DNA of 64,000 bases from Citrobacter farmeri (GCF_019048065.1 NZ_CP077291.1:1426001-1490000), one strand, 5' to 3'; counted from the stretch's first letter, positions 8,920 through 20,112 are shown. Translations and numbers: made by a program. Notes: generated by a model not told the origin, from the letters alone.

Positions 8920-10437
8920 ATGTGCGGTATTGTCGGTATCGCCGGTGTTATGCCGGTTAACCAGTCGATTTATGACGCCTTAACAGTGCTCCAGCATCGT
9001 GGTCAGGATGCCGCTGGCATTATCACCATCGATGCAAATAACTGCTTCCGTTTGCGTAAAGCAAACGGCCTGGTGAGTGATGTATTTGAAGCTCGTCACA
9101 TGCAGCGTATGCAGGGCAACATGGGCATCGGTCATGTGCGTTACCCAACGGCTGGTAGCTCCAGCGCCTCTGAAGCTCAACCTTTCTACGTCAACTCTCC
9201 GTACGGCATCACGCTTGCCCACAATGGCAATCTGACCAATGCCCACGAACTGCGTAAAAAGCTGTTTGAAGAGAAGCGCCGCCATATCAATACCACCTCA
9301 GATTCTGAGATTCTGCTCAATATCTTCGCCAGCGAACTGGATAACTTCCGCCACTATCCGCTGGAAGCAGACAATATTTTTGCTGCGATTGCCGCGACTA
9401 ATCGCCAGATCCGCGGCGCGTATGCCTGCGTGGCGATGATTATCGGTCACGGGATGGTGGCCTTTCGCGACCCGAACGGTATCCGTCCGCTGGTGTTGGG
9501 TAAACGCGATATCGGTGATGGTCGCACCGAGTATATGGTGGCGTCTGAGAGCGTCGCGCTGGATACCCTGGGCTTTGAATTTCTGCGTGATGTTGCGTCG
9601 GGTGAAGCGGTCTATATCACTGAGAAAGGGCAACTGTTCACCCGTCAGTGTGCTGAAAACCCGGTCAGCAATCCGTGTCTGTTCGAATATGTTTACTTCG
9701 CGCGTCCGGACTCCTTCATCGACAAGATTTCCGTCTACAGCGCCCGTGTGAATATGGGGACAAAGCTTGGCGAAAAGATTGCCCGCGAATGGGAAGATCT
9801 GGATATCGATGTGGTCATTCCGATTCCAGAAACCTCCTGCGATATCGCGCTGGAAATTGCGCGTATTCTCGGCAAGCCGTACCGTCAGGGATTTGTGAAA
9901 AACCGCTATGTCGGTCGTACCTTTATCATGCCGGGACAACAGTTACGCCGTAAGTCTGTACGCCGCAAACTGAACGCTAACCGTGCGGAGTTCCGTGATA
10001 AAAACGTCCTGCTGGTGGATGACTCCATCGTGCGCGGCACCACCTCAGAGCAGATTATTGAGATGGCGCGTGAGGCGGGGGCGAAGAAAGTGTATCTGGC
10101 TTCCGCCGCACCAGAAATTCGTTTCCCGAACGTGTACGGTATCGACATGCCTACCGCAAACGAGCTGATTGCACATGGTCGCGAAGTAGATGAGATTCGC
10201 CAGATCATCGGTGCAGACGGTCTTATCTTTCAGGATCTTAACGATCTAATTGACGCCGTGCGTGCCGAGAACCCGGATATTCAGCAGTTTGAATGTTCCG
10301 TGTTTAACGGCGTATACGTCACGAAGGATGTGGATCAGCAGTATCTCGATTTCCTCGATTCCCTGCGTAATGACGATGCCAAAGCGGTTCAGTTGCAGAA
10401 CGAAGTCGAAAACCTCGAGATGCATAACGAAGGGTAA
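8920..10437 (+). CDS. purF: Amidophosphoribosyltransferase PurF
   Basis: PurF makes 5-phosphoribosylamine from PRPP and glutamine, the first committed step of purine synthesis. The 505 residues match E. coli. The glutaminase nucleophile is the Cys directly after Met (MCGIVGIAG). The PRPP-binding signature [14 protein letters not shown] lies around residues 362-375. The glutaminase domain spans roughly residues 2-230 and the phosphoribosyltransferase domain the rest. It is PurR-controlled through the upstream operator. Confidence 0.98.
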   Translation: MCGIVGIAGVMPVNQSIYDALTVLQHRGQDAAGIITIDANNCFRLRKANGLVSDVFEARHMQRMQGNMGIGHVRYPTAGSSSASEAQPFYVNSPYGITLAHNGNLTNAHELRKKLFEEKRRHINTTSDSEILLNIFASELDNFRHYPLEADNIFAAIAATNRQIRGAYACVAMIIGHGMVAFRDPNGIRPLVLGKRDIGDGRTEYMVASESVALDTLGFEFLRDVASGEAVYITEKGQLFTRQCAENPVSNPCLFEYVYFARPDSFIDKISVYSARVNMGTKLGEKIAREWEDLDIDVVIPIPETSCDIALEIARILGKPYRQGFVKNRYVGRTFIMPGQQLRRKSVRRKLNANRAEFRDKNVLLVDDSIVRGTTSEQIIEMAREAGAKKVYLASAAPEIRFPNVYGIDMPTANELIAHGREVDEIRQIIGADGLIFQDLNDLIDAVRAENPDIQQFECSVFNGVYVTKDVDQQYLDFLDSLRNDDAKAVQLQNEVENLEMHNEG

Positions 10438-10448
10438 TCCTGACCTGC

Positions 10449-10470
10449 CAGGGGGCGAATCCGCCCCCTG
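10449..10470 (+). terminator. GC-rich hairpin between purF and ubiX
   Basis: CAGGGGGCG at 10449-10457 pairs with CGCCCCCTG at 10462-10470 around a four-base loop, starting 11 bases after the purF stop. No T-run follows (ACTTGC), so full termination is unlikely. It more probably protects the purF mRNA 3' end or lowers ubiX expression. Confidence 0.5.
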
Positions 10471-10531
10471 ACTTGCAACTCCCCATAAAATCCTGCAAAG
10501 TCAGCCCAGAAGTCAGACAGGGCGATAAATC

Positions 10532-11101
10532 ATGAAACGACTCATAGTAGGGATCAGCGGTGCCAGCGGTGCCATTTACGGCGTGCGGCTGTTACAGGTT
10601 TTGCGCGATGTACCGGACGTTGAAACGCATCTGATCATGAGTCAGGCCGCCCGCCAGACGCTGTCTCTCGAGACTGACTTATCCTTGCGTGACGTTCAGG
10701 CGCTCGCCAGCGTGACGCACGATGCGCGTGATATTGCCGCCAGCATTTCATCAGGCTCATTTCCGACGGCTGGCATGGTGATTCTGCCATGCTCTATCAA
10801 AACGCTTTCCGGTATTGTGCATAGCTATACCGATGGCTTGTTGACCCGCGCGGCAGACGTGGTGTTGAAAGAGCGCCGTCCGCTGGTGCTGTGCGTTCGG
10901 GAAACGCCGCTCCATCTTGGGCATCTGCGCCTAATGACTCAGGCGGCGGAAATTGGTGCCGTCATTATGCCGCCGGTTCCGGCGTTTTATCATCGACCTC
11001 AGACACTGGATGATGTGATTAATCAAACAGTTAATCGCGTACTCGATCAGTTTGATGTTGCCCTGCCGCAGGACCTCTTCACCCGTTGGCAGGGGGCATA
11101 A
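10532..11101 (+). CDS. ubiX: Flavin prenyltransferase UbiX
   Basis: UbiX attaches a dimethylallyl group to FMN to make the prenyl-FMN cofactor used by UbiD decarboxylase in ubiquinone synthesis. The 189 residues match E. coli. The flavodoxin-like N-terminus KRLIVGISGASGAIYGVRLL is the family signature, and the phosphate-binding region SSGSFPTAGMVILPCS is present. It sits third in the purF unit. A clear terminator follows. Confidence 0.97.
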   Translation: MKRLIVGISGASGAIYGVRLLQVLRDVPDVETHLIMSQAARQTLSLETDLSLRDVQALASVTHDARDIAASISSGSFPTAGMVILPCSIKTLSGIVHSYTDGLLTRAADVVLKERRPLVLCVRETPLHLGHLRLMTQAAEIGAVIMPPVPAFYHRPQTLDDVINQTVNRVLDQFDVALPQDLFTRWQGA

Positions 11102-11133
11102 TGCTGCGCCGTCAGCGTGCCTTTTTGCATCAG

Positions 11134-11157
11134 TTGCCCTGTTTCAGGGCAATTTTG
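11134..11157 (+). terminator. Terminator of the cvpA-purF-ubiX unit
   Basis: TTGCCCTG at 11134-11141 and CAGGGCAA at 11145-11152 form a perfect eight-pair stem with a three-T loop, followed by TTTTG. It lies 32 bases after the ubiX stop. Confidence 0.85.
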
Positions 11158-11306
11158 TAACCGCGATCATATCCTCAACATTTAATTCGCTAAATCCCGT
11201 CGAAACGCTGCGGTTCATCCTGCAGACCTGCTATCTTCAACATCAGGACAATATTGCAACGTTTTATTAACATATTTAACGTCGAATATCCCGCGCGGCG
11301 CGAAAA

Positions 11307-11323
11307 TGGCATAAGACCTGCAT
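11307..11323 (+). promoter_or_regulatory. Sigma-54 promoter of argT
   Basis: TGGCATAAGACCTGCAT has GG at 11308-11309 and GC at 11320-11321, exactly ten bases apart, as needed for the -24/-12 elements of RpoN promoters. It lies 67 bases before argT. Nitrogen control of argT by NtrC and sigma-54 is established in E. coli and Salmonella. I saw no convincing NtrC palindrome in the 150 bases upstream. Confidence 0.8.
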
Positions 11324-11389
11324 GAAAAAGCCTGCAAACACACAACACAACGTAAAACATAATAAAGTCATTCCACTTGAGGGTTATGT

Positions 11390-12172
11390 ATGAAGAAGTC
11401 AATTCTCGCTCTGTCATTGCTGATTGGTCTTTCTGCTACTGCATCGAGCTATGCCGCGCTGCCGCAAACGGTGCGCATTGGCACAGACACAACCTATGCC
11501 CCGTTCTCTTCGAAAGACGCTAAAGGCGATTTTGTCGGCTTTGATATCGATCTGGGCAATGAGATGTGTAAGCGTATGCAGGTCAAATGTACCTGGGTCG
11601 CCAGTGATTTTGATGCGCTGATCCCATCACTCAAAGCGAAGAAAATTGATGCCATTATCTCTTCGCTCTCTATTACCGATAAGCGCCAGCAGGAAATTGC
11701 CTTTTCTGACAAGTTGTACGCGGCGGACTCGCGTTTGATCGCGGCAAAAGGCTCACCGATTCAACCGACGCTTGACGCCCTGAAAGGTAAGCACGTTGGC
11801 GTGTTACAAGGCTCAACTCAGGAAGCGTATGCCAATGATATCTGGCGCAGTAAGGGCGTGGATGTGGTGGCCTATGCAAACCAGGATCTGATCTATTCCG
11901 ACCTGACTGCGGGCCGTCTAGATGCGGCATTGCAGGATGAAGTGGCTGCCAGCGAAGGCTTCCTCAAACAGCCTGCGGGCAAAGACTATGCTTTTGCCGG
12001 TCCTTCCGTCAAAGATAAAAAGTACTTCGGCGACGGCACGGGTGTCGGTTTACGTAAAGATGATGCTGAACTAAAGGCCGCCTTTGATAAGGCGCTGGCC
12101 GATCTGCGTCAGGATGGCACTTATGACAAGATGGCGAAAAAGTACTTTGACTTTAACGTCTACGGCGACTGA
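11390..12172 (+). CDS. argT: Lysine/arginine/ornithine-binding periplasmic protein ArgT
   Basis: ArgT binds Lys, Arg and Orn in the periplasm and delivers them to the HisQMP2 membrane transporter. The 260 residues begin with a signal peptide ([22 protein letters not shown], cut before ALPQTV) and continue with the family-3 solute-binding pattern [19 protein letters not shown] and [14 protein letters not shown]. It is a close paralogue of HisJ just downstream, so the pair is a tandem duplication. GAGGG lies upstream of ATG 11390. It has its own sigma-54 promoter. Confidence 0.97.
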   Translation: MKKSILALSLLIGLSATASSYAALPQTVRIGTDTTYAPFSSKDAKGDFVGFDIDLGNEMCKRMQVKCTWVASDFDALIPSLKAKKIDAIISSLSITDKRQQEIAFSDKLYAADSRLIAAKGSPIQPTLDALKGKHVGVLQGSTQEAYANDIWRSKGVDVVAYANQDLIYSDLTAGRLDAALQDEVAASEGFLKQPAGKDYAFAGPSVKDKKYFGDGTGVGLRKDDAELKAAFDKALADLRQDGTYDKMAKKYFDFNVYGD

Positions 12173-12195
12173 TACCTCGATAAGGGGAGCGGATT

Positions 12196-12223
12196 GCACC
12201 GTTTGGGTTAGCCATTGCGGTGC
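12196..12223 (+). other. Inverted repeat after argT
   Basis: GCACCG at 12196-12201 and CGGTGC at 12218-12223 flank 16 bases. It may be a weak stem ending argT mRNA. It also carries GCACC/GGTGC half-sites like those bound by NtrC, but the spacing is wrong for a normal dimer site. Confidence 0.3.
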
Positions 12224-12236
12224 GTGACAGGAGAAA

Positions 12237-12253
12237 TGCACCCTCATGGTGCA
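12237..12253 (+). promoter_or_regulatory. NtrC-binding palindrome upstream of hisJ
   Basis: TGCACCCTCATGGTGCA matches the NtrC (GlnG) consensus TGCACCN4TGGTGCA with symmetric arms. It is centred about 110 bases upstream of the hisJ sigma-54 promoter, a normal enhancer distance. Confidence 0.85.
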
Positions 12254-12354
12254 ATTATTGCGGGTAAACAGGGCGGGAGTGCATATTTAAGCGCTTTTCA
12301 TGCAAATTAAACCGGGCGACAGGGTAGAATGTTTTGCCTTGTCGACCCGATTAG

Positions 12355-12370
12355 TGGCACGATAACTGCA
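12355..12370 (+). promoter_or_regulatory. Sigma-54 promoter of hisJQMP
   Basis: TGGCACGATAACTGCA has GG at 12356-12357 and GC at 12368-12369 with ten bases between, close to the RpoN consensus TGGCACG-N4-TTGCA. It lies 50 bases before hisJ and downstream of an NtrC palindrome. It should drive the histidine transporter under nitrogen limitation. Confidence 0.85.
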
Positions 12371-12419
12371 CCTGGTCCTGTAAACATCCCCTATAAAAGA
12401 CAGTCTGTTGAGGATAGTT

Positions 12420-13202
12420 ATGAAAAAACTGGTGTTATCTCTTTCTCTGGTCCTGGCTTTCTCCAGTGCTACCGCAGCATTTGCCGCCATTCCGCAAAAA
12501 GTTCGTATTGGTACCGATCCGACCTACGCCCCGTTTGAGTCAAAGAATGCCCAGGGGGAATTAGTCGGTTTTGATATCGATCTGGCGAAAGAGCTGTGCA
12601 AACGTATCAATACACAATGTACCTTCGTTGAGAACCCGCTGGATGCGCTGATCCCTTCGTTGAAAGCGAAGAAAATCGACGCGATCATGTCCTCGCTTTC
12701 GATTACTGAAAAACGTCAGCAGGAAATCGCCTTCACCGACAAACTTTATGCAGCCGACTCTCGTCTGGTGGTGGCTAATACGTCTGACATTCAACCTACC
12801 GTTGAGTCGCTGAAAGGCAAACGCGTCGGTGTGCTGCAGGGCACCACCCAGGAGACGTTTGGTAACGAACACTGGGCGCCAAAAGGCATCGAAATCGTTT
12901 CGTATCAGGGCCAGGACAATATTTACTCCGACCTGACTGCCGGGCGTATTGATGCCGCATTCCAGGACGAAGTTGCCGCGAGCGAAGGCTTCCTGAAACA
13001 ACCCGTTGGCAAAGATTACAAATTCGGCGGCCCGTCTGTGAAAGACGAGAAACTGTTTGGTGTAGGGACCGGTATGGGTCTGCGCAAAGAGGATAACGAA
13101 TTGCGCGAAGCCCTGAACAAAGCGTTTGCAGAAATGCGCGCTGACGGAACTTACGAGAAGCTGGCGAAGAAGTACTTTGATTTTGATGTTTATGGCGGTT
13201 AA
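12420..13202 (+). CDS. hisJ: Histidine-binding periplasmic protein HisJ
   Basis: HisJ is the periplasmic receptor for histidine, feeding HisQMP2. The 260 residues have a signal peptide ([22 protein letters not shown], cut before AIPQKV), then the family-3 solute-binding fold, nearly parallel to ArgT. ATG 12420 is chosen over an open GTG/ATG further upstream because TGAGGAT lies just before it and it gives the normal signal peptide. A strong hairpin follows, before hisQ. Confidence 0.97.
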   Translation: MKKLVLSLSLVLAFSSATAAFAAIPQKVRIGTDPTYAPFESKNAQGELVGFDIDLAKELCKRINTQCTFVENPLDALIPSLKAKKIDAIMSSLSITEKRQQEIAFTDKLYAADSRLVVANTSDIQPTVESLKGKRVGVLQGTTQETFGNEHWAPKGIEIVSYQGQDNIYSDLTAGRIDAAFQDEVAASEGFLKQPVGKDYKFGGPSVKDEKLFGVGTGMGLRKEDNELREALNKAFAEMRADGTYEKLAKKYFDFDVYGG

Positions 13203-13227
13203 TCACCGCAGGTGCAGATAAAGTCCG

Positions 13228-13251
13228 CTCCCTCCTGTTGTCAGGAGGGAG
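13228..13251 (+). other. Strong intra-operon hairpin between hisJ and hisQ
   Basis: CTCCCTCCTG at 13228-13237 pairs perfectly with CAGGAGGGAG at 13242-13251 around a four-base loop. No T-tract follows. Stem-loops at the end of a binding-protein gene usually stabilise its mRNA and reduce read-through, giving much more receptor than membrane subunits. In Salmonella this place holds a REP element as I recall; here it is a different hairpin. Confidence 0.7.
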
Positions 13252-13293
13252 AAAAGAGGCTTCTAACTCGCCACTCACGACAGGACAGGCAGC

Positions 13294-13980
13294 ATGTTGT
13301 ACGGGTTTTCAGGTGTTATTTTACAGGGCGCAATTGTCACGCTGGAGCTGGCTCTCAGTTCCGTGGTGTTGGCCGTTCTGATCGGCCTCGTCGGGGCGGG
13401 GGCCAAACTCTCGCAAAACCGGGTGACGGGGCTTATTTTCGAAGGATATACCACCCTCATTCGCGGGGTGCCGGATCTGGTGCTGATGCTGCTGATTTTT
13501 TATGGCTTGCAGATAGCACTTAACGCGTTAACTGATGCGATAGGCATCAACCAGATTGATATCGACCCGATGGTCGCCGGTATTATTACGCTCGGCTTTA
13601 TTTACGGCGCCTATTTTACGGAAACTTTTCGCGGTGCCTTTATGGCGGTCCCTAAAGGTCATATTGAAGCGGCGACGGCCTTCGGTTTCACCTCTTCGCA
13701 AACCTTTCGTCGCATTATGTTTCCGGCGATGATGCGATATGCGCTGCCGGGGATTGGCAACAACTGGCAGGTGATCCTCAAAGCGACAGCGCTGGTCTCG
13801 TTGCTCGGTCTGGAAGATGTGGTAAAAGCCACGCAACTGGCCGGGAAGAGTACCTGGGAGCCTTTCTATTTCGCCATCGTCTGCGGACTTATCTATCTGG
13901 TTTTTACTACGGTTTCCAATGGTGTGCTGTTGTTCCTTGAGCGCCGTTATTCCGTCGGTGTGAAGAGGGCTGACCTGTGA
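13294..13980 (+). CDS. hisQ: Histidine/LAO ABC transporter permease HisQ
   Basis: HisQ is one of two membrane subunits of the HisQMP2 importer. Its 228 residues contain about five membrane helices and the ABC-contact EAA loop EAATAFGFTSSQTFRRIMFP. The end overlaps the hisM start by four bases (GTGA), so the two are translationally coupled. It belongs to the hisJQMP operon. Confidence 0.96.
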   Translation: MLYGFSGVILQGAIVTLELALSSVVLAVLIGLVGAGAKLSQNRVTGLIFEGYTTLIRGVPDLVLMLLIFYGLQIALNALTDAIGINQIDIDPMVAGIITLGFIYGAYFTETFRGAFMAVPKGHIEAATAFGFTSSQTFRRIMFPAMMRYALPGIGNNWQVILKATALVSLLGLEDVVKATQLAGKSTWEPFYFAIVCGLIYLVFTTVSNGVLLFLERRYSVGVKRADL

Positions 13981-14684
13981 TCGAGATTATTCAGGAGTAC
14001 TGGAAATCCCTGTTGTGGACGGACGGTTATCGCTTTACGGGCGTGGCGATTACGCTGTGGCTGCTGATCTCCTCCGTGGTGATGGGCGGTCTTCTGGCGG
14101 TGATTCTGGCGATTGGCCGCGTCTCCAGCAACAAATTCGTTCAGTTTCCCATCTGGCTATTTACCTATATTTTCCGTGGGACACCGCTGTATGTTCAGCT
14201 ACTGGTGTTCTATTCAGGGATGTACACGCTGGAAATAGTCAAAGGCACTGATTTTCTTAACGCCTTTTTCCGCAGCGGTCTGAACTGTACCGTTCTGGCG
14301 CTGACGCTGAACACCTGTGCGTATACGACGGAGATTTTCGCCGGGGCGATTCGCTCGGTTCCACACGGTGAAATTGAAGCGGCGCGGGCGTATGGTTTCT
14401 CCTCATTCAAAATGTATCGTTGCATTATTCTGCCTTCGGCGCTGCGTATCGCGTTACCCGCGTACAGCAACGAAGTCATTTTGATGCTGCACTCCACGGC
14501 GCTGGCCTTCACCGCGACGGTCCCGGATCTGCTGAAAATCGCCCGTGATATTAACTCGGCGACCTATCAGCCCTTTACCGCCTTCGGTATTGCCGCCGTA
14601 CTGTACCTGATCATATCGTATGTCCTGATAAGCCTCTTCCGCCGGGCGGAAAGACGCTGGTTGCAGCATGTTTCCTCTAAATAA
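13977..14684 (+). CDS. hisM: Histidine/LAO ABC transporter permease HisM
   Basis: HisM pairs with HisQ to form the import channel. The 235 residues have about five membrane helices and the EAA loop [20 protein letters not shown]. It starts with GTG inside the hisQ stop. hisP follows after 13 bases. Confidence 0.96.
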   Translation: MIEIIQEYWKSLLWTDGYRFTGVAITLWLLISSVVMGGLLAVILAIGRVSSNKFVQFPIWLFTYIFRGTPLYVQLLVFYSGMYTLEIVKGTDFLNAFFRSGLNCTVLALTLNTCAYTTEIFAGAIRSVPHGEIEAARAYGFSSFKMYRCIILPSALRIALPAYSNEVILMLHSTALAFTATVPDLLKIARDINSATYQPFTAFGIAAVLYLIISYVLISLFRRAERRWLQHVSSK

Positions 14685-14697
14685 TTCGAGTAACACG

Positions 14698-15471
14698 ATG
14701 TCTGAGAATAAATTAAACGTTATCGATTTGCACAAACGCTACGGCGAACACGAAGTGCTGAAAGGGGTTTCGCTGCAGGCCAACGCCGGGGATGTGATCA
14801 GTATTATTGGCTCATCCGGATCGGGGAAAAGCACGTTCTTGCGCTGCATAAACTTCCTCGAAAAACCGAGCGAAGGGTCGATTGTGGTCAATGGCCAGAA
14901 CATCAACCTGGTGCGTGACAAAGATGGTCAGCTAAAGGTGGCGGATAAAAATCAGCTTCGTTTACTGCGTACGCGTCTGACGATGGTGTTTCAGCATTTT
15001 AACCTGTGGAGCCACATGACGGTGCTGGAAAACGTGATGGAAGCGCCGATTCAGGTACTGGGTCTGAGCAAACAGGAGGCCCGCGAACGGGCGATCAAAT
15101 ACCTGGCAAAAGTCGGCATTGATGAACGTGCCCAGGGGAAATATCCGGTGCATCTTTCTGGTGGTCAGCAGCAGCGGGTGTCGATTGCGCGCGCGTTGGC
15201 AATGGAACCAGAAGTGTTGCTCTTTGATGAACCGACTTCGGCGCTGGATCCTGAACTGGTGGGTGAGGTGCTGCGTATCATGCAGCAACTGGCGGAAGAG
15301 GGAAAAACGATGGTGGTGGTGACGCATGAAATGGGCTTTGCTCGCCATGTTTCCAGCCACGTTATTTTTCTGCATCAGGGGAAAATCGAAGAAGAGGGGG
15401 ATCCGGAGCAACTCTTTGGCAATCCGCAAAGTCCACGCCTGCAACAGTTCCTGAAAGGATCGCTAAAGTGA
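14698..15471 (+). CDS. hisP: Histidine/LAO ABC transporter ATPase HisP
   Basis: HisP is the ATPase dimer of the importer. In its 257 residues the Walker A motif GSSGSGKST, signature LSGGQQQR, Walker [13 protein letters not shown] and switch histidine ([10 protein letters not shown]) are all present. ATG 14698 is preferred to an open upstream ATG at 14668 that overlaps hisM, because it gives [16 protein letters not shown] as in E. coli. It is the last gene of hisJQMP. Confidence 0.97.
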   Translation: MSENKLNVIDLHKRYGEHEVLKGVSLQANAGDVISIIGSSGSGKSTFLRCINFLEKPSEGSIVVNGQNINLVRDKDGQLKVADKNQLRLLRTRLTMVFQHFNLWSHMTVLENVMEAPIQVLGLSKQEARERAIKYLAKVGIDERAQGKYPVHLSGGQQQRVSIARALAMEPEVLLFDEPTSALDPELVGEVLRIMQQLAEEGKTMVVVTHEMGFARHVSSHVIFLHQGKIEEEGDPEQLFGNPQSPRLQQFLKGSLK

Positions 15472-15494
15472 CATTTCGCTGTTGGCGTGGTGTT

Positions 15495-15517
15495 AATCAG
15501 AGCCTGGTGGTCTGATT
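15495..15517 (+). terminator. Possible hairpin after hisP
   Basis: AATCAGA at 15495-15501 pairs with TCTGATT at 15511-15517, about 23 bases after the hisP stop. There is no clear T-tract, so the terminator reading is weak. Confidence 0.35.
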
Positions 15518-15537
15518 ATGCATCGCGCCATCAGACG

Positions 15538-16047
15538 CTAAAATGCTTCTGCCTCCAGACGGTATCCCCAGTCATCATAGCGGATGCCGTTGACCTCAAA
15601 CGCTTTCTCCAGTACTTGCGTACGCACAAATCCGAGCTTTTCCAGCAGACGAACTGACCCCTGATTCTCGGCTAGCACCCAGGCGTTGATGGCTTTCACA
15701 CCGGCATCGCGGAAGGCATAGTCGCAGACAGCCCGAACGGCTTCACTGGCGATACCGCGTCCCTGGACGGCGGGGATCACGCAATAACCGATATCCGCTT
15801 CCTGCGGAAAATGATGGCTGATTTGCAAACCAATATCGCCCAGTGGCGTGGCATCGTTATGCTGGCGGATCACGAAAGTGTGTTTAGACGTAAGGCGACG
15901 TGCAAACAGCAAACGCGTTTCGCGTTCGGGGCAGAGGTTGCCCATGAAACGCATAACGTCCGGATTTTCACGAAGCGCGAGGAAAAAGGGCCAGTCTGTG
16001 GGTTGAAACGGGGAAAGCGTCAGTCGTTCGGTTATGAGTCGTGCCAT
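15538..16047 (-). CDS. GNAT family N-acetyltransferase (RimJ/RimL-like)
   Basis: The 169-residue protein begins MARLITERLTLSPFQPTDWPFF, the opening typical of RimL/RimJ-type GNAT enzymes. It has the acetyl-CoA-binding pattern VQGRGIASEAVRAVCDYAF and the C-terminal pattern NQGSVRLLEKLGF. Such enzymes acetylate protein N-termini or small amines; the substrate cannot be read. In E. coli K-12 this place between hisP and yfcH holds yfcI, so this is an accessory or lineage-specific gene. There is no free Shine-Dalgarno sequence: the GGAATGG upstream lies in one arm of an 11-pair inverted repeat. Confidence 0.85.
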   Translation of the reverse strand: MARLITERLTLSPFQPTDWPFFLALRENPDVMRFMGNLCPERETRLLFARRLTSKHTFVIRQHNDATPLGDIGLQISHHFPQEADIGYCVIPAVQGRGIASEAVRAVCDYAFRDAGVKAINAWVLAENQGSVRLLEKLGFVRTQVLEKAFEVNGIRYDDWGYRLEAEAF

Positions 16048-16052
16048 AAAAT

Positions 16053-16097
16053 CGCCATTCCGGAAGCCAGTGAGACTACCTTACCACCGGAATGGCG
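16053..16097 (-). promoter_or_regulatory. 11-bp inverted repeat before the acetyltransferase start
   Basis: CGCCATTCCGG at 16053-16063 and CCGGAATGGCG at 16087-16097 are perfect reverse complements separated by 23 bases. Read on the minus strand, it follows the yfcH stop at 16117 by about 19 bases. The second arm is followed by ATTTTATGG, where ATG is the start of the acetyltransferase. It could end the yfcH message or occlude the ribosome site of the next gene. Confidence 0.55.
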
Positions 16098-16116
16098 GGG
16101 GTGAACAGGGAGGATG

Positions 16117-17010
16117 TTAGCGAATGACATCCGCCAACGCTTCTTCAAGGTCATACCAACGGAAGGGAAATCCGGCGGCTTCCAGTCGTTTTGGCAGGGC
16201 ACGCTGCCCACCCAGCACCAGCACGGACGACTCGCCCATCAGCAGGCGAATAACCGTAGCCGGTACGCGAAGAATCGCAGGCCGCTGCAGGGCATGACCC
16301 AGCGCATGAGCAAACTGCTCATTGCGTACCGGATAAGGTGAAACCATGTTGAACGGTCCACGCAGGTCGTTATCCAGCAGCCAGAGGATCGCATTGACCA
16401 TGTCATCAATGTGGATCCAGGACAGATACTGGCGACCGTTGCCAATGGGACCACCGAGGCCCAGGCGAAACGGCGGGATCATTTTGGCGAGGATTCCCCC
16501 CTTTGGTGCCAGCACGACACCGGTACGCAGCAGGCAAACGCGAGTTTTGTCGCTTTGCGCCTCACAGGCAATTTGTTCCCAGCGGGCGCAAAGCTTATGG
16601 GTGAATTCGTTATGCGGAGGCTCTTCCTCGGTGACAACCACCTCACCCAAATCACCGTAATAACCTGTGGCAGAACCCGAAATCAGTACCGACGGCGGCG
16701 TCTCACTGGCGTTAATGAGGTCTGCCAGTTTCTGGGTGATGCGCCAGCGGCTCTGGCACAGGCGATCTTTTTGCTCTGTCGTCCAGCGCTTGTCAGCAAT
16801 GGGTTCACCGGCCAGGTTAATCACCGCATCGATACCGTCGAGGTTGTGCTTATCTTCCAGTGTGTTCCACAGTATGACCCGATCATTGAGTTTTTTTCGG
16901 GCGTCATCGGGGCGGCGGGTCAATACCGTCACCTGATGACCCAGTTCCTGCAGGCGCGGGACCAGGTGTCCTCCGATAAGGCCAGTCCCTCCGGTTACCA
17001 GTATCTTCAT
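16117..17010 (-). CDS. yfcH: TIGR01777-type NAD(P)-binding epimerase-like protein YfcH
   Basis: The 297-residue protein is an extended short-chain dehydrogenase: glycine motif [11 protein letters not shown] at the N-terminus, active-site-region sequence [11 protein letters not shown], and a C-terminal DUF1731-type region ([40 protein letters not shown]). The substrate is unknown. GGGAGG lies upstream of ATG 17010. It is 20 bases downstream of folX and likely shares its transcript with yfcG and folX. Confidence 0.94.
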   Translation of the reverse strand: MKILVTGGTGLIGGHLVPRLQELGHQVTVLTRRPDDARKKLNDRVILWNTLEDKHNLDGIDAVINLAGEPIADKRWTTEQKDRLCQSRWRITQKLADLINASETPPSVLISGSATGYYGDLGEVVVTEEEPPHNEFTHKLCARWEQIACEAQSDKTRVCLLRTGVVLAPKGGILAKMIPPFRLGLGGPIGNGRQYLSWIHIDDMVNAILWLLDNDLRGPFNMVSPYPVRNEQFAHALGHALQRPAILRVPATVIRLLMGESSVLVLGGQRALPKRLEAAGFPFRWYDLEEALADVIR

Positions 17011-17030
17011 GCAGCCTCCCGTGATAGCGG

Positions 17031-17393
17031 TTAGCGCTGCCAGCTCAACGTCATGGAGACAGAATCGGCATAACGCAACGCGTGTAGTTTGTCGACTTCC
17101 ACTTCAGCATAAGTGACCCAGTGGTGTTCGCGTGCGATATCGAGCACATCCTGGGTTAATTTTTCTAACAATGAGAAGCGGTTGTTCTCAACGTGCAGGA
17201 TGATGTTTTTGGTGATCGTACGGTAATTCAACGCGTCATTGATATCTTCGCTGACGCGGGCCCTGTCTGCCGGATAGTGAATCGCAACGTTGATGACAAT
17301 ATCCTGTCGGTTATTGATCTCTTCCTCTTTGATACCGATGAAAGTGCGTAAGCGAAGGTTTTTTATACGAATTATAGCGTCATGATGTGACAT
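17031..17393 (-). CDS. folX: Dihydroneopterin triphosphate 2'-epimerase FolX
   Basis: FolX epimerises 7,8-dihydroneopterin triphosphate to the monapterin form, feeding tetrahydromonapterin synthesis, and is related to FolB aldolase. The 120 residues are nearly identical to remembered E. coli FolX ([39 protein letters not shown]). The frame is open to 17432, but ATG 17393 gives the E. coli length and has GGAGGAG upstream. It is flanked by yfcG and yfcH on the same strand. Confidence 0.95.
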   Translation of the reverse strand: MSHHDAIIRIKNLRLRTFIGIKEEEINNRQDIVINVAIHYPADRARVSEDINDALNYRTITKNIILHVENNRFSLLEKLTQDVLDIAREHHWVTYAEVEVDKLHALRYADSVSMTLSWQR

Positions 17394-17447
17394 TGCAGGT
17401 CTCCTCCATGTATGAACTCTCGCATGATACACGAGAACCCGGCCGCG

Positions 17448-18878
<1,431 letters not shown>

Positions 18879-18933
18879 TAAAGCGTCTACAATCCAGTAT
18901 CATAATGCGGTTTTTGATGACACGGAGTATGTG

Positions 18934-19485
18934 ATGAAACTGATGTTTGCATCCGACATTCACGGGTCCTTACCTGCCACAGAGCGCGTGCTGACCTTGT
19001 TTTCCCGCAGCGGCGCGCAGTGGCTGGTGATACTGGGAGATGTACTCAACCACGGGCCGCGAAATGCTTTACCCGAAGGCTACGCGCCCGCTCAGGTGGC
19101 TGAGCGACTCAATGAGCAGGCGGCGCAGATTATCGCCGTACGGGGAAACTGTGATAGCGAAGTTGATCAGATGCTGCTGAAGTTTCCAATGACCGCGCCC
19201 TGGCAGCAGGTACTACTGGAAAATCAGCGGCTGTTTCTGACGCATGGTCATCTCTTTGGGCCGGATAATCTGCCCGCTCTACGCGCCAGCGATGTCCTGG
19301 TGTATGGGCATACGCATCTGCCGGTGGCTGATAAAAAGGGCGATATTTATCACTTCAACCCGGGTTCAGTGAGCATTCCTAAGGGGGGCTTTCAGGCAAG
19401 TTATGGCCTGCTGGACGATAATGTTTTAAGCGTTATCGCACTCAATGATCAAAGTATCATTGCACAGGTTGCGATTAATTCGTAA
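18934..19485 (+). CDS. yfcE: Phosphodiesterase YfcE
   Basis: This is a metallophosphoesterase of the MJ0936/YfcE type that hydrolyses phosphodiesters with manganese in vitro. In its 183 residues the metal motifs [32 protein letters not shown] and YGHTHLP are all present. A GTG at 18931 directly precedes ATG 18934. The ATG has better spacing from GGAG, while the GTG would give the 184 residues of E. coli. It lies between yfcF and yfcD. Confidence 0.94.
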   Translation: MKLMFASDIHGSLPATERVLTLFSRSGAQWLVILGDVLNHGPRNALPEGYAPAQVAERLNEQAAQIIAVRGNCDSEVDQMLLKFPMTAPWQQVLLENQRLFLTHGHLFGPDNLPALRASDVLVYGHTHLPVADKKGDIYHFNPGSVSIPKGGFQASYGLLDDNVLSVIALNDQSIIAQVAINS

Positions 19486-19541
19486 TTTACCCCAACATAT
19501 GTAAATGCGCCGTAAGAGCGCCAGAAAAAGAAGGTTTCCTG

Positions 19542-20108
19542 ATGGTGGAACAGCGTCGTTTGGCAAGTACGGAATGGGTGGATATTGTGAATGAAGACAA
19601 CGAAGTCATTGCGCAATCCAGCCGGGAACAGATGCGAGCGCAGGGCCTGCGTCATCGTGCGACCTATATTGTCGTACACGACGGGATGGGCAAAATACTG
19701 GTGCAGCGTCGTACCGAGACAAAAGACTTTTTACCCGGAATGTTAGATGCCACTGCCGGTGGCGTTGTGCAGGCCGACGAACAACTGCTGGATTCTGCCC
19801 GCCGCGAAGCGGAAGAAGAGTTAGGCATTGCCGGTGTGCCATTCGCCGAACACGGTCAGTTCTACTTCGAAGATAAGAACTGTCGCGTCTGGGGAGCGCT
19901 GTTCAGCTGTGTGTCACATGGCCCGTTCGCCTTACAGGAAGAAGAGGTCAGCGAAGTGTGCTGGCTGACGCCAGAAGAAATTACCGCCCGCTGCGATGAA
20001 TTCACGCCCGACTCTCTGAAGGCGCTGGCGCTGTGGATGACCCGTAACGCTAAAAACGAAGCGGCCAGGTCAGAGTCGCAGCAAGAGAAGCAGGAAGAAG
20101 CCGAGTAA
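19542..20108 (+). CDS. yfcD: Nudix hydrolase YfcD
   Basis: The 188-residue protein has a full Nudix box ([23 protein letters not shown]) and follows the IDI/YfcD subgroup in length. The substrate is unknown, presumably a nucleoside or isoprenoid diphosphate. The C-terminal tail ([13 protein letters not shown]) is acidic and a little longer than in E. coli (180 aa). Its stop lies four bases from the stop of the convergent LacI-type regulator gene. Confidence 0.94.
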   Translation: MVEQRRLASTEWVDIVNEDNEVIAQSSREQMRAQGLRHRATYIVVHDGMGKILVQRRTETKDFLPGMLDATAGGVVQADEQLLDSARREAEEELGIAGVPFAEHGQFYFEDKNCRVWGALFSCVSHGPFALQEEEVSEVCWLTPEEITARCDEFTPDSLKALALWMTRNAKNEAARSESQQEKQEEAE

Positions 20109-20112
20109 CCGC

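Noticed and set aside
11158..11306. NtrC site upstream of argT
   Set aside because: No GCACC-type palindrome with proper spacing was found.
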